The notes beneath the pieces were generated by a model. It did no database searches. It saw only the letters and a program-made list of their open reading frames with translations, and had not been told where the DNA came from. The translations under genes and the position numbers were made by a program. From NCBI GenBank assembly GCA_010092885.1, contig JAADYX010000094.1:32710-96709 (forward strand): 64,000 nucleotides of DNA, given 5' to 3'. Positions 32,627-42,018 of this stretch are shown one piece after another. Each line of letters begins with the position of its first letter. The stretch's first letter is position 1. This DNA comes from Chloroflexota bacterium. Lineage in GTDB: Bacteria; Chloroflexota; Anaerolineae; Aggregatilineales; UBA3940.

Positions 32627-34282
32627 ATGCGCAGACTATTGATCCTGGCCGTTGTGGTGGCTGCCGCTGCCCTGATGCCCCCTGCCGCTCGCGCACAGGA
32701 TGGCCTGGGCTACCCGGCCTTCAACATTGACAGTTGGACCATTGACCGTGAATCGCTAAGCCGCGGCGATACCTTCACCCTAACCATGACCTTTTCCAAC
32801 GTCGGCACATTTGGCGCTGACGAGGTGCTGGTTGAAATCCAGGATGATGGCAACTTTGTCGGGTTGGGCACAAGCCCGCGCTTCGGGCATATGGGCATCG
32901 GCGCGCAGGCCGTCACAACGTTGGAAATCGGCATTTCCAACACGATTGAGACCGGCTTCTACGGCGTGCCGATCAAGTTCAGCTACCATCACTCCGCGCT
33001 TGGCGGGTCCCGCTTGGAGGATATCCGCACTATCGGCGTGAATGTGACCGGTCTGTCTCCCTTCCGCAACGAGGCAGACACCGGCGCGCCCAAACTCGTG
33101 ATCGAGGACTCGGCGCTCGGCGGCTCAACCGACGATATCCTGATGGTCACCCTCTCCCTGATCAACACGGGCAACCGCACCGCGACCAATATCGTTGTCA
33201 ATCTGGCCGACACCGAGGTATTCGTACCGGCGGAAGGAACCAGCACCGCTTTCGCACTCGGCACAGATATCAACCCGGAGGAGCGCGCCCAGATCACAGT
33301 GCCGCTGACGCTGGTAGCCAGCCCGGACGGGCGCATCAACCAGCTCTTCCGCCTTGAATACGCCAGTTACAGCGGCGGATCCTATGCCGATGAGCAGAGC
33401 GTGCCCATCCTGCTGAGCGATATCACGGCAGATGTCCCCCGCCTGCTGCTGGAAGGCTACATGACCGATCCGGACCCGATCAATGCCGGGGAACCGGTCC
33501 GCCTCACCCTCACGTTGGCCAATGTGGGCAATGGCAATGCTGAGCAGATCTTCATACGACTAGGGCAGGATGCCAGCTCACTTGGCCCCTTGGCCCCGGT
33601 TGGCAGCAGCAATGTGCTGTTTGTGGAAGAGGTGCCCGCCTCCTCCCGGGTGACGGTGGGCTATGATCTGGCGGCGGACGCCAGCGCTGAGTCGGGCCTG
33701 ATTCCGTTGGATGTGGTCGTCACGTACGAGGATGCATTCAGCGTGGAACGTGAGGAGACCTTTACCATCAGCCTCCGGTTGGATGCGGTGCCCAGCCTTG
33801 CGGTCAATCTGTTTGAACCGCTGCCTGACTCGGTGGTTACCGGCCAGGTGATCGACCTGCCGCTGGAGATCATCAACCAGGGCACCAGCTCTCTGAACGT
33901 GAGCACGGTGACCGTTGAGAGCGATATCCTACTGATCACAGAGGGAGGCAGTCAATACATCGGTCCGCTGGAGGGAGGTACCGCGCAGACACTCATCGCC
34001 ACAGCGGAGGCTGTCCAGTCCGGTACTGCAACGATCATCATCACCGTCAACTACCTGGATAGTTTCGCCCAACAGCAGCAGATCACACAGCGGTTGACGT
34101 TGGATGTGACCGGGGAACCCGCCCCGCCCGAAGACGAAGGTGTTACACCCGGGCAGCCGAGCACGAGCTCCGGTGAACAAACCGAGCTGACACCCGGGCA
34201 GCGTATTGTACGCGCCGTGTTGGGCTTCTTCGGGTTGGGCACCCGTGAACCTGTCGCCACCATTCCGGTTCCCCAGGAGTAA
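32627..34282 (+). CDS. Secreted CARDB/COG1361-type multi-Ig-domain protein
   Basis: 551 residues with a Sec signal peptide (1-24, ending ARAQ). At least four CARDB-like beta-sandwich repeats follow, recognisable from repeats such as FTLTMTFSNVGTFGADEVLVEI, MVTLSLINTGNRTATNIVVNL, RLTLTLANVGNGNAEQIFIRL and DLPLEIINQGTSSLNVSTV. The C-terminus is a Pro/Thr/Glu-rich stretch that ends with no obvious membrane anchor. It lies between ATPase and permease of an ABC complex, in the place a MacA-like periplasmic adaptor would take, so it may be the extracellular partner. Confidence 0.8.
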   Translation: MRRLLILAVVVAAAALMPPAARAQDGLGYPAFNIDSWTIDRESLSRGDTFTLTMTFSNVGTFGADEVLVEIQDDGNFVGLGTSPRFGHMGIGAQAVTTLEIGISNTIETGFYGVPIKFSYHHSALGGSRLEDIRTIGVNVTGLSPFRNEADTGAPKLVIEDSALGGSTDDILMVTLSLINTGNRTATNIVVNLADTEVFVPAEGTSTAFALGTDINPEERAQITVPLTLVASPDGRINQLFRLEYASYSGGSYADEQSVPILLSDITADVPRLLLEGYMTDPDPINAGEPVRLTLTLANVGNGNAEQIFIRLGQDASSLGPLAPVGSSNVLFVEEVPASSRVTVGYDLAADASAESGLIPLDVVVTYEDAFSVEREETFTISLRLDAVPSLAVNLFEPLPDSVVTGQVIDLPLEIINQGTSSLNVSTVTVESDILLITEGGSQYIGPLEGGTAQTLIATAEAVQSGTATIIITVNYLDSFAQQQQITQRLTLDVTGEPAPPEDEGVTPGQPSTSSGEQTELTPGQRIVRAVLGFFGLGTREPVATIPVPQE

Positions 34283-34288
34283 CCGCCC

Positions 34289-35575
34289 ATGCGCTTTACG
34301 GATCTGATGCAGCTGGTGATCTCCAATCTGCGCCGCATGGTGGGCCGTGTGGTCTTCACCGCCCTGGGTGTTGTGATTGGTACCGGTGCCATCGTTATCC
34401 TGATCTCGCTGGGCGCCGGGCTGCAATCGAGCCTGACCTCCAGCCTGGAAAGCTTCGGTGCGATCAACCAGATCACGGTGTTCTCGGGCGGTGGCGGCCC
34501 GCAGGGCGGCAGTGACCAGGCCCTCGATGCCCGTGCCATCCGCGAGTTCCAGAGCATTCCAGGGGTGGAGGCCGTAACACCCCGCGTCTCGATCGGTGGT
34601 ACCTATCAGCTAAACCGCCTGCAGGGCGGAGCCACAACCTACGGTATCGCTCCACTGGCTGCCGATGATCTCGGCCTGGCCGTTGAGCGCGGCACCAACC
34701 GGCTTTCCCGCGGGACAATCGTTGTGGGGCCGAAGGTAGCCGAACAGTTCTTCGACCCACGCCGTCCGCAAACTGAGATCGAACCGCCCGACCTGTTCGG
34801 CCAGACCCTGCTGCTCCAGCTGAGCCGCTTCGATCCGGAGACAGGTGCACAGGAGGATCGCACCGTCAGGCTGCGCGTGGGCGGCGTGCTGGAGGAGACC
34901 GGCGGTGAAACGGATTTCAACGTGTACATGGCCTTAGACGACGTCGAAGAACTGACGGCCTGGCAGCAAAATGGCGTTTCCCCACGTTGGGAGCAGGAAG
35001 GCTATCCAACGCTCATCGTGATCACCCAGCTCGATCCGGCCATTGTCCAATCCGTGGAAGGGCAGATCGCCGACCAGGGCTACTTCGCGTTCTCGATTGG
35101 CTCCAGCCTGCAAGGGCTGAACACCTTCTTCCTGATCGTACAGGCTGCTCTCGGCGGTATTGGCGCGATCGCCCTGCTGGTTGCAGCCATTGGTATCGGC
35201 AACACGATGGTGATGTCCGTCATGGAGCGCACCCGCGAGATCGGCCTGATGAAGGCTGTCGGTGCCCACAACCGCGATGTACTGACGGTCTTTGTCGTGG
35301 AGGCCGGAATCATCGGTGTGTTGGGCGGCATTGTCGGTGTGATTGCCGGCTGGCTGCTCTCGCTGATCATCAATGTGGTGGCACTGGCCTATATCAGCGC
35401 ACAGACCGCAGCGCAGGGCGGTGCCGATCCGGGTATTGATCGCATTGCTTATACACCGCTCTGGCTGGTGTTCTTCGCCATCGGTTTCGCCTTTCTGATC
35501 GGCCTCATCGCTGGCATCTTCCCGGCGCTGCGAGCCGTTCAGCTCGACCCTGTGAGGGCCCTCAAGTATGAGTAA
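34289..35575 (+). CDS. MacB/FtsX-family ABC transporter permease
   Basis: 428 residues. One N-terminal membrane helix (about 18-45; VVFTALGVVIGTGAIVILISLGAG), a large external MacB core domain (about 50-275), then three C-terminal helices with the FtsX motif NTMVMSVMERTREIGLMKAVGA and the C-terminal GIFPALRAVQLDPVRALKYE. It works with the ATPase encoded at 31949 and overlaps the next lipoprotein gene by eight bases. Substrate unknown; lipoproteins, peptides or cell-wall enzymes are typical of the family. Confidence 0.92.
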   Translation: MRFTDLMQLVISNLRRMVGRVVFTALGVVIGTGAIVILISLGAGLQSSLTSSLESFGAINQITVFSGGGGPQGGSDQALDARAIREFQSIPGVEAVTPRVSIGGTYQLNRLQGGATTYGIAPLAADDLGLAVERGTNRLSRGTIVVGPKVAEQFFDPRRPQTEIEPPDLFGQTLLLQLSRFDPETGAQEDRTVRLRVGGVLEETGGETDFNVYMALDDVEELTAWQQNGVSPRWEQEGYPTLIVITQLDPAIVQSVEGQIADQGYFAFSIGSSLQGLNTFFLIVQAALGGIGAIALLVAAIGIGNTMVMSVMERTREIGLMKAVGAHNRDVLTVFVVEAGIIGVLGGIVGVIAGWLLSLIINVVALAYISAQTAAQGGADPGIDRIAYTPLWLVFFAIGFAFLIGLIAGIFPALRAVQLDPVRALKYE

Positions 35576-36638
35576 ACATCTCATCGCGCTGGCAGCACTT
35601 CTTCTGTTGGTTGGCTGCGGTACGCCGCAGGTCGGAACGGCACCGCCATCAAACAACACCACCGGGGCCGTGCGCCCTTCCGGCACACTGGCGACCTTTA
35701 CCCCGCTGCCCGAGGATTCAACAGCCGCTGTGCAGCCAGGCGAGGCCACACCTGGGGTCGGCACACCGTCCGGGCCAACGCCCATCGCCGATCAGGCCGT
35801 TGTTGGCGGCGGGCAGGGCGGTCCAACCGCGACTTTGCTCCCTCCCGATACGACACCCGATGCTGCAACCCCAACACCTACGCCCACGCAAACCCCCTCG
35901 CGCCCTGCAATTTTCGCGTTTGCCACCCGTCCTACGGAGATCGAGGCCGGTGGGCAGGTCCTGCTCGCTTGGGATGCCCTCGGCGACAGCGCCTTCATCT
36001 GCCCGAATACTTACCTCGGCCTGATCGACTATCTGTGCTTCGATGTGCCATTGAGCGGTGAGCAGTACGTCACCATCAACGCCGATGAGCGCGCATGGGA
36101 CTACCGAGGCTTTACGCTGCATGTCAGTGCGGATGGCGAGCAGATCACAGAGTTCACGCCGATCAGCGTCCTGTGCCAGGGCGAATATGAGTGGTGGTTC
36201 TACAGTTCGGATCCGTTTGCCACCAACCTGCCGGAGGCCTGCCCTGTCACCCGCCCGATCCAGTCGGATGGGGCGTCTCAGCAATTTGAACGCGGCAGCA
36301 TGCTGTGGATCGAAGGCAGTGCGCGTGTGGTCGTCCTGTTCGATGATGGCACCTATCGCATCTACACGGATCTGACCCAGGTGGCGACGCCTGCGCCGCC
36401 ACCGGCAGGCGTAGCACCGCCGGTCGGCGCTTTTGGCATCCTGTGGCGGGGTGAGGCACCCGGCAGCGCAGATGTGCGTGCCCGGATCGGAAACCCAACG
36501 GAACCGGAGACAGCACTCGATGCCGCCTACCAATGTTACGCCGAGCAGGGTGCGTTGACCTGCTTCACCCGTGGACCGAAGTCGCAGATCATCCGGCTGC
36601 TGCCCGATTCCACGTGGGATCTCTGGCCTGCCGGGTAG
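35568..36638 (+). CDS. Predicted lipoprotein at end of the ABC operon
   Basis: 356 residues. Lipoprotein signal ending LLVGC (Cys17), a low-complexity Pro/Thr linker (about 18-120) and two weakly similar extracellular parts: an Ig-like section near FATRPTEIEAGGQVLLAWDAL, and a Cys-containing C-terminal section. No family recognised. Overlap with the permease gene makes it part of the same transporter operon; it could be a substrate-side component or the exported cargo. Confidence 0.75.
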   Translation: MSKHLIALAALLLLVGCGTPQVGTAPPSNNTTGAVRPSGTLATFTPLPEDSTAAVQPGEATPGVGTPSGPTPIADQAVVGGGQGGPTATLLPPDTTPDAATPTPTPTQTPSRPAIFAFATRPTEIEAGGQVLLAWDALGDSAFICPNTYLGLIDYLCFDVPLSGEQYVTINADERAWDYRGFTLHVSADGEQITEFTPISVLCQGEYEWWFYSSDPFATNLPEACPVTRPIQSDGASQQFERGSMLWIEGSARVVVLFDDGTYRIYTDLTQVATPAPPPAGVAPPVGAFGILWRGEAPGSADVRARIGNPTEPETALDAAYQCYAEQGALTCFTRGPKSQIIRLLPDSTWDLWPAG

Positions 36639-36706
36639 TTGTTTGAGAAAACACGACGAGAGGCTTAAAATCCACACCAGCGCCAATGTAAACTCTTGGA
36701 GATGCT

Positions 36707-37771
36707 ATGGCTACGCAAGACACCATTATGATCGGGGGCATGCCCTACCGCTCCCTCAAGAAAGACTATGTTGAACTCAAAAAGAAGATCCAGGCGGCTG
36801 GCATCATGGACCGGCAGCCGGTCTATTACGCGGTCAAGTTCACAGAAGTCATTCTGTTGTACGCCGCCTCGATTGCGATCCTTTTCCTGGTAGACAACAT
36901 CTGGGTTCAGATGCTTAACGCGATCCTGCTGGGTTTTGCCTCAACCCAGGCGGGCTTCATCCTGCATGACGCCGGGCACCGTCAGATTACCAACAGCACC
37001 AAGGCCGACAATCTGATCGGCCTGATCTTTGGCAACCTGTTTATGGGTGCTTCAAGCGGATGGTGGATCGAGTATCACAACGAGCACCACGCTTTTACCA
37101 ACGAAGTCCATGTGGACCCTGCTATTGATCACCCGTTCTGGGCGTTCGACGACCAAACCGCGCTGGAAGCCTCCGGTTTTTGGCGGTTCATGGTTCGGTG
37201 GCAGGCCTATCTGTACGTACCGCTGATGATGTTCCAAGCGGCCTTTCTGCGGATTTTCACCTTCCAGCGGCTGTTGGGCCCGGGCAAGGTCAAAAACCGG
37301 GGCGTTGAACTGGTTCTGGTTGTGGTGCATCTCGCGCTGTACCTCGGCCTCATCTTCATCGCACTGCCGCCCCTGGCTGCGGTGGCCTTCATCGCGATCC
37401 ACCATGCGTTCACCGGGGTGTATACCGGCATGGTCTTTGCGCCGAACCACAAAGGCATGCCAACCATTGAAGACGGCAAGAAGGTCGACTTCATGCTCCA
37501 GCAGACGATCACCACCCGCAACGTGGCTCCTCATCCGCTGGTGGACTACCTGTTCGGCGGCCTGAATTACCAGATTGAACACCATCTGTTTCCGGGGACA
37601 CCGCGCAACAGACTGGGCGACTCGCGCCGGATCATCAAAGCGTTCTGTGAAGACCGCGGCATTCCCTATCATGAACTGGGTATGCTCGCTTCCTACCGTG
37701 AGATGTTCGCTGAGATGGATGAAACCGGCAAGCAGACCCTGCGTACGGTGGCACCGGCCAGCGGCGACTGA
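36707..37771 (+). CDS. Fatty acid desaturase (front-end acyl-lipid type)
   Basis: 354 residues. All three His boxes of the di-iron membrane desaturases are present: HDAGH at 87-91, HNEHH at 124-128 and QIEHH at 289-293. The Gln in the third box is the mark of the front-end (delta-5/6-like) acyl-lipid class. Membrane helices lie around 45-65, 75-85, 185-220 and 225-245. There is no fused cytochrome b5. The enzyme needs O2, which suggests an organism that at least meets oxygen. Not in operon with the trp genes, whose promoter begins nine bases after its stop. Confidence 0.9.
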   Translation: MATQDTIMIGGMPYRSLKKDYVELKKKIQAAGIMDRQPVYYAVKFTEVILLYAASIAILFLVDNIWVQMLNAILLGFASTQAGFILHDAGHRQITNSTKADNLIGLIFGNLFMGASSGWWIEYHNEHHAFTNEVHVDPAIDHPFWAFDDQTALEASGFWRFMVRWQAYLYVPLMMFQAAFLRIFTFQRLLGPGKVKNRGVELVLVVVHLALYLGLIFIALPPLAAVAFIAIHHAFTGVYTGMVFAPNHKGMPTIEDGKKVDFMLQQTITTRNVAPHPLVDYLFGGLNYQIEHHLFPGTPRNRLGDSRRIIKAFCEDRGIPYHELGMLASYREMFAEMDETGKQTLRTVAPASGD

Positions 37772-37779
37772 CAAAGGGG

Positions 37780-37808
37780 TTGACAAAAAACTCGGATCCC
37801 TGTACCAT
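37780..37808 (+). promoter_or_regulatory. Promoter for the trp operon
   Basis: Consensus TTGACA (37780-37785), 17 bases, TACCAT (37803-37808), just after the desaturase stop. The transcript would start near 37815 and enter the T-box. Confidence 0.75.
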
Positions 37809-37814
37809 GCAGGG

Positions 37815-38084
37815 CATCAATACATAAACAACTCAGAACCGGAAGAGTACGCCCTGAAGCGGGCTTCAGAGAGCCGCCGTTAGCTGGGAAAGCGGCAGCA
37901 GCGCAAGGGGAGAATGGGCCGGGGAGTTGCCCGGGCGAACACAGTAGCCCGTGCCGGAAAGCGCACCGTTATCAGAGCGCAGGGTATAGAACACTGTACC
38001 TGTTTGAGTGAGAGATCAGCCGATCTCTAACCAAGGTGGCACCACGGGAGCGCCTCTCGTCCTTGAGACAAGAGGCGCTTTTTG
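37815..38084 (+). promoter_or_regulatory. T-box riboswitch leader of the trp operon (Trp specifier TGG)
   Basis: Stem I is closed by CAACTC (37829-37834) with GAGTTG (37924-37929) and CCGG/CCGG. The specifier loop has AGTA (37846-37849) opposite GAATGG, with TGG at 37915-37917. AGAGAG near 37868 and GGAAAGC near 37887 match the distal features of the valS leader. The T-box AAGGTGGCACCACG is at 38033-38046; its TGGC (38037-38040) fits the G discriminator of tRNA-Trp, whereas the valS box has TGGT. Low charging of tRNA-Trp should switch the operon on. The region 37772-38102 holds nothing else. Confidence 0.92.
38050..38084 (+). terminator. T-box-controlled terminator before trpE
   Basis: Stem GCGCCTCT (38050-38057) with AGAGGCGC (38071-38078), extended inside by TGTC-like pairs, then TTTTTG. 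Alternative to the antiterminator. Confidence 0.9.
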
Positions 38085-38102
38085 ATTCCACAAGGGGGAA
38101 CA

Positions 38103-39596
38103 ATGCAGCAGACCCAGCACCGTGAGGATATTCAACCTGGACCGCAGCAGATACACACGCTTTTCGAGCAGGGCGATCTGGTGCCCGTATACAAAACCAT
38201 GCTCGCTGACCTCGAAACGCCTGTCTCCGTGTACCTCAAGCTCACGCAGCTCGGCGTGACGGCCTTTCTTCTGGAAAGCGTTGAAGGGGGCGAACAGGTA
38301 GGCCGCTACTCGTTTTTGGGCGTCAACCCACGCAAGGTGTTGACCTTTCAGGGCGGGGATGTGAGTGATGGCGAAACGACCACACCCCTGCCGGCGGGGC
38401 GTGACCCGCTGCACGTCATCCGAGATGAACTCGCACGGTTCAGCGCCGTTAAGGTCGAGGGACTGCCGCGTTTCGTCGGCGGGGCGGTCGGCTTCATCGG
38501 GTATGATGTGGTGCGCTTCTTCGAACAGCTGCCCGAATCCGCGCCAGGCGACCTCGATGTGCCGGATGCTGTCATGATGTTTCCGGATACGCTGGTCATC
38601 TTTGACCATGCCCAACATCGCCTCATCATCCTGGCCAACGCACACAACACCGGGGACCCGCAAGCTGCTTACGCCGATGCGGTACACCGGATCGACAGCA
38701 TTGCTGCGGTGCTGGCCAAACCGATGCCTCAGCCGCCGCAGGCCACTGCTCCGCTGGACGAGCCGGTTGAGTCGAACATCACGCAGGAGCGCTTCGAAGC
38801 CATCGTTGGGCAAGCGCGTGAGTACATCGCCGCGGGTGATGCCTTTCAGATTGTGCTTTCACAGCGCTTTACACGGCGCACCAGTACGGATCCGCTGACT
38901 CTATACCGCTCGCTGCGCGCACTGAACCCCTCACCTTATATGTTCCTGCTGCGCTTCACTGACGATCTCAGCCTGATCGGGGCCTCGCCAGAGACAATGG
39001 TCCGCCTGGAGGATGGTGTCGCCATGGTGCGGCCCATTGCGGGGACTCGTCCGCGCGGCACAACTGAGGCGCAGGACCAGGCACTCGCTGAGGAACTGCT
39101 CGCTGATCCGAAAGAGCGCGCCGAGCACGTCATGCTCGTTGATCTCGGCCGCAATGATCTGGGGCGGGTCTGCGAATACGGCAGTGTGAAGGTCGACCAG
39201 ATGATGGTCATCGAACGCTACTCGCACGTGATGCATATCGTCAGCGAGGTGACCGGCACGATCCGCCCGGATCTGGATGCGTTTGATCTCTTCCGCGCAA
39301 CCTTTCCGGCGGGCACGCTTTCCGGTGCACCCAAGATCCGCGCCATGCAGATCATCGAAGAGCTGGAACCCACACGGCGTGGGCCGTACGGCGGCGCGGT
39401 CGGGTACTTCAGTTACGATGGCTCCATGGATACCTGCATCACGATCCGGGCTGTGCTGCAGCAAGGGGATCGGCTCTATATCCAATCCGGCGCGGGCATT
39501 GTCGCGGACAGTGACCCCACACGTGAATTTCAGGAAACGGTGAACAAAGCCCGCGCTCTCGATGTGGCCGTACGCCGCGCAGAGCAGGGCCTGTAG
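38103..39596 (+). CDS. trpE: Anthranilate synthase component I
   Basis: 497 residues from ATG 38103, with AAGGGGG upstream; a TTG at 38082 is in the terminator tail. The N-terminal domain has LLESVEGGEQVGRYSFLG, carrying the LLES-type tryptophan-feedback element, and the chorismate-binding domain has AGDAFQIVLSQRF, PSPYMFLLRF, PIAGTRPRG, RAEHVMLVDLGRNDLGRV and FPAGTLSGAPKIRAM. It makes anthranilate from chorismate with TrpG, which is encoded next. First gene after the Trp T-box. Confidence 0.96.
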   Translation: MQQTQHREDIQPGPQQIHTLFEQGDLVPVYKTMLADLETPVSVYLKLTQLGVTAFLLESVEGGEQVGRYSFLGVNPRKVLTFQGGDVSDGETTTPLPAGRDPLHVIRDELARFSAVKVEGLPRFVGGAVGFIGYDVVRFFEQLPESAPGDLDVPDAVMMFPDTLVIFDHAQHRLIILANAHNTGDPQAAYADAVHRIDSIAAVLAKPMPQPPQATAPLDEPVESNITQERFEAIVGQAREYIAAGDAFQIVLSQRFTRRTSTDPLTLYRSLRALNPSPYMFLLRFTDDLSLIGASPETMVRLEDGVAMVRPIAGTRPRGTTEAQDQALAEELLADPKERAEHVMLVDLGRNDLGRVCEYGSVKVDQMMVIERYSHVMHIVSEVTGTIRPDLDAFDLFRATFPAGTLSGAPKIRAMQIIEELEPTRRGPYGGAVGYFSYDGSMDTCITIRAVLQQGDRLYIQSGAGIVADSDPTREFQETVNKARALDVAVRRAEQGL

Positions 39597-39606
39597 GAGA
39601 TATGCC

Positions 39607-40173
39607 ATGATCCTCGTCATCGACAACTACGACAGCTTTACTTATAACCTCGTCCAGCAGATGGGGGAACTCGGCGCGGACCTGTGCGTGCTGCGCAATG
39701 ACGCCACGTCACTGGAAGAGATCAAGGCACTGGCCCCCACGCATATCGTGATCTCCCCCGGACCGGGCACTCCAGATGACAGCGGCATCTCGCTGGCGGT
39801 GATCGAACACCTCGGCCCGTCGATCCCTGTGCTGGGTGTGTGTCTCGGTCACCAGGCGATTGGTCAGGTGTACGGCGGGGCGGTCATCCGCGCCCCACGC
39901 CTGATGCACGGCAAGACCAGCATGGTCTACCACAAGGGCGATACCCTTTTCACCGGCATCCCCAGCCCTTTCCAGGCAACCCGCTACCACAGCCTGATCG
40001 TAGAAGAACCGCTGCCCAAATCCCTGCGCGTGACCGGCTTCACGCAGGAAGGTGAGGTCATGGCGCTGCGCCACAGTGAACACCCCGTGCTGGGTGTGCA
40101 GTTCCATCCGGAAAGCATCCTGACGACCTTCGGCCCACGCATCCTGAAGAACTTCCTTGAGAACCGTTTTTAA
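39607..40173 (+). CDS. trpG: Anthranilate synthase component II (glutamine amidotransferase)
   Basis: 188 residues from ATG 39607 (AGGAG at about 39597); the frame from 39562 is inside trpE. Class I amidotransferase with the nucleophile Cys in VLGVCLGHQAIGQVYGG and the His/Glu of GVQFHPESILT. It supplies ammonia to TrpE and may also serve p-aminobenzoate synthesis, as single copies often do. Confidence 0.95.
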   Translation: MILVIDNYDSFTYNLVQQMGELGADLCVLRNDATSLEEIKALAPTHIVISPGPGTPDDSGISLAVIEHLGPSIPVLGVCLGHQAIGQVYGGAVIRAPRLMHGKTSMVYHKGDTLFTGIPSPFQATRYHSLIVEEPLPKSLRVTGFTQEGEVMALRHSEHPVLGVQFHPESILTTFGPRILKNFLENRF

Positions 40174-40189
40174 GCGAGAGGAGAACCAT

Positions 40190-41230
40190 ATGACCATCGA
40201 CATCAAACGCGCCATCGATATCACCAGCCGCTTCGGGCATCTTCAATCCCATGAGGCGGAAGTCGTCATGAACCAGATCATGGCAGGCGACACCACAGAT
40301 GCACAGATCGGTGCTTATCTGATGGCCTTGCGCATGAAGGGCGAAACCCGCGCTGAGATCACTGGCTCCGCCCGCGCCATGCGCAGCAACGCGACCCGCA
40401 TCCCCACACAGACGCCAGTCGCCAATCTGTTGGATACCTGCGGCACCGGCGGTGACCGCTCCGGAACGTTCAACATCAGCACGACGGTGGCATTTGTCGC
40501 GGCGGGGGCGGGCGTGCCTGTTGCCAAACATGGCAACCGCGCTTCAACCAGCCGATGCGGCAGCGCCGACGTGCTTGAAGAACTGGGCGTGAACCTGGAT
40601 CTCTCACCGGAGCAGGTCGGCCACTGCATCGATGAACTCGGCATTGGGTTTTTGTACGCGCGCAGCCTGCATCCCGCCATGCGCTACGTGGCCAATGCCC
40701 GTAAGGCCATGGGCATCCGTACGATGTTCAACATCCTGGGGCCTCTGACCAATCCAGCCGGGGCCAAACGCCAGCTGATGGGCGTCTTCGCCAGCGATCT
40801 AGTGCCCTTCATTGCTAACGTACTCGGTGACCTCGGCACTGAGTCGGCCATTGTGGTCAACGGCTACGGCGGCGTTGATGAGCTGACGACCACGGGACCG
40901 AATCAAGTCAGCCATTTTTCGGATGGCCGGGTGGATACCTACGAGCTCGATCCGACGGACTACGGATTCACCGGGGCATCGATCAAGGAACTGATAGGTG
41001 GTGACCGCCCGACCAACGCCGCCATTCTGCGCGGTGTGCTGGATGGGTCCATCACCGATGCCAAGCGCGATGTGGTGCTGCTCAACACCGGGGCGGCGCT
41101 GCTGGCCGCGGGTGCTGTGGAGAACATGGTGGAGGGCATTGAGCGCGCCCGCGACACGATTGACAGTGGCGCTGCCCTTGACAAGTTGGACGCCCTGATC
41201 GCTTACAGCCGCGAGCTTGTCACCTCATGA
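40190..41230 (+). CDS. trpD: Anthranilate phosphoribosyltransferase
   Basis: 346 residues from ATG 40190 with AGAGGAG upstream. The PRPP-binding block DTCGTGGDRSGTFNISTT and the KHGNRASTSRCGSADVLE anthranilate region are intact, as are HPAMRYVANARKAMGIRTMFNILGPLTNP. Ends in an ATGA overlap with trpC. Confidence 0.96.
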   Translation: MTIDIKRAIDITSRFGHLQSHEAEVVMNQIMAGDTTDAQIGAYLMALRMKGETRAEITGSARAMRSNATRIPTQTPVANLLDTCGTGGDRSGTFNISTTVAFVAAGAGVPVAKHGNRASTSRCGSADVLEELGVNLDLSPEQVGHCIDELGIGFLYARSLHPAMRYVANARKAMGIRTMFNILGPLTNPAGAKRQLMGVFASDLVPFIANVLGDLGTESAIVVNGYGGVDELTTTGPNQVSHFSDGRVDTYELDPTDYGFTGASIKELIGGDRPTNAAILRGVLDGSITDAKRDVVLLNTGAALLAAGAVENMVEGIERARDTIDSGAALDKLDALIAYSRELVTS

Positions 41231-42018
41231 CCCTGACTACTGGCACTATCCTCGACAAGATTGTGGCCAACACCGCTGCAGAGGTCGCCCGACGCAGGAA
41301 GGCCAGGCCACTGGCGGATCTCCGGCGCGAGGTGGGCCCGTTACCCGCCCCCCGGGATGCCATCGCCCCGCTGCGCCAACCGGCGCATGTGGCGCTCATT
41401 GCCGAGTGCAAACATGCCTCTCCCAGCGCGGGCGTGCTCATCGCGGACTACGAGCCAGCCCGGTTGGCCGCCCACTACGTGGCCAACGGTGCCGCCGCGA
41501 TCAGCGTGCTCACCGATGAGGCGTTCTTTCAGGGCCACCTTGATCACCTGCGCGCGGTGCGTGGCACGGTTGAGGTGCCGGTCCTGCGCAAGGACTTCAT
41601 CATCGATCCGTACCAGGTCGTTGAAGCACGCGCCGCCGGGGCCGATATCGTGCTGTTGATCGCTGCCGCTCTGGAAGACGATCTGCTGGCAGACCTCAAG
41701 GCTCAGATCGAGGCGTTGGGCATGACGGCACTGATCGAGGTGCACAACCAGGCAGAATTGGATCGTGTCCTCCGCCTGGAACCCACCCTGCTGGGCGTCA
41801 ACAACCGCGATCTGAAGACCTTCACTGTCGATCTGCAGACCACCGCCCGCCTGATCGCACAGGTGCCCGGTGATGTGACGTTTGTTGCGGAGTCGGGCAT
41901 CAAATCAGCGGGGGATGTGCGGCGCATGGGCGAACTCGGCGCGCATGCCGTGCTCGTTGGGGAAGCACTGGTTCGCGGTGGTGATGTTCGCGCGTTTGCC
42001 CAGCAGGGGCGTCCATGA
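41227..42018 (+). CDS. trpC: Indole-3-glycerol-phosphate synthase
   Basis: 263 residues of the monofunctional (beta/alpha)8 form. Motifs: IAECKHASPSAGVL with the catalytic Lys, VLRKDFIIDPYQV with the second Lys, GVNNRDLKTFTVDL and FVAESGIKSAGDVRRM. Ends in an ATGA overlap with trpF. Confidence 0.95.
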   Translation: MTLTTGTILDKIVANTAAEVARRRKARPLADLRREVGPLPAPRDAIAPLRQPAHVALIAECKHASPSAGVLIADYEPARLAAHYVANGAAAISVLTDEAFFQGHLDHLRAVRGTVEVPVLRKDFIIDPYQVVEARAAGADIVLLIAAALEDDLLADLKAQIEALGMTALIEVHNQAELDRVLRLEPTLLGVNNRDLKTFTVDLQTTARLIAQVPGDVTFVAESGIKSAGDVRRMGELGAHAVLVGEALVRGGDVRAFAQQGRP

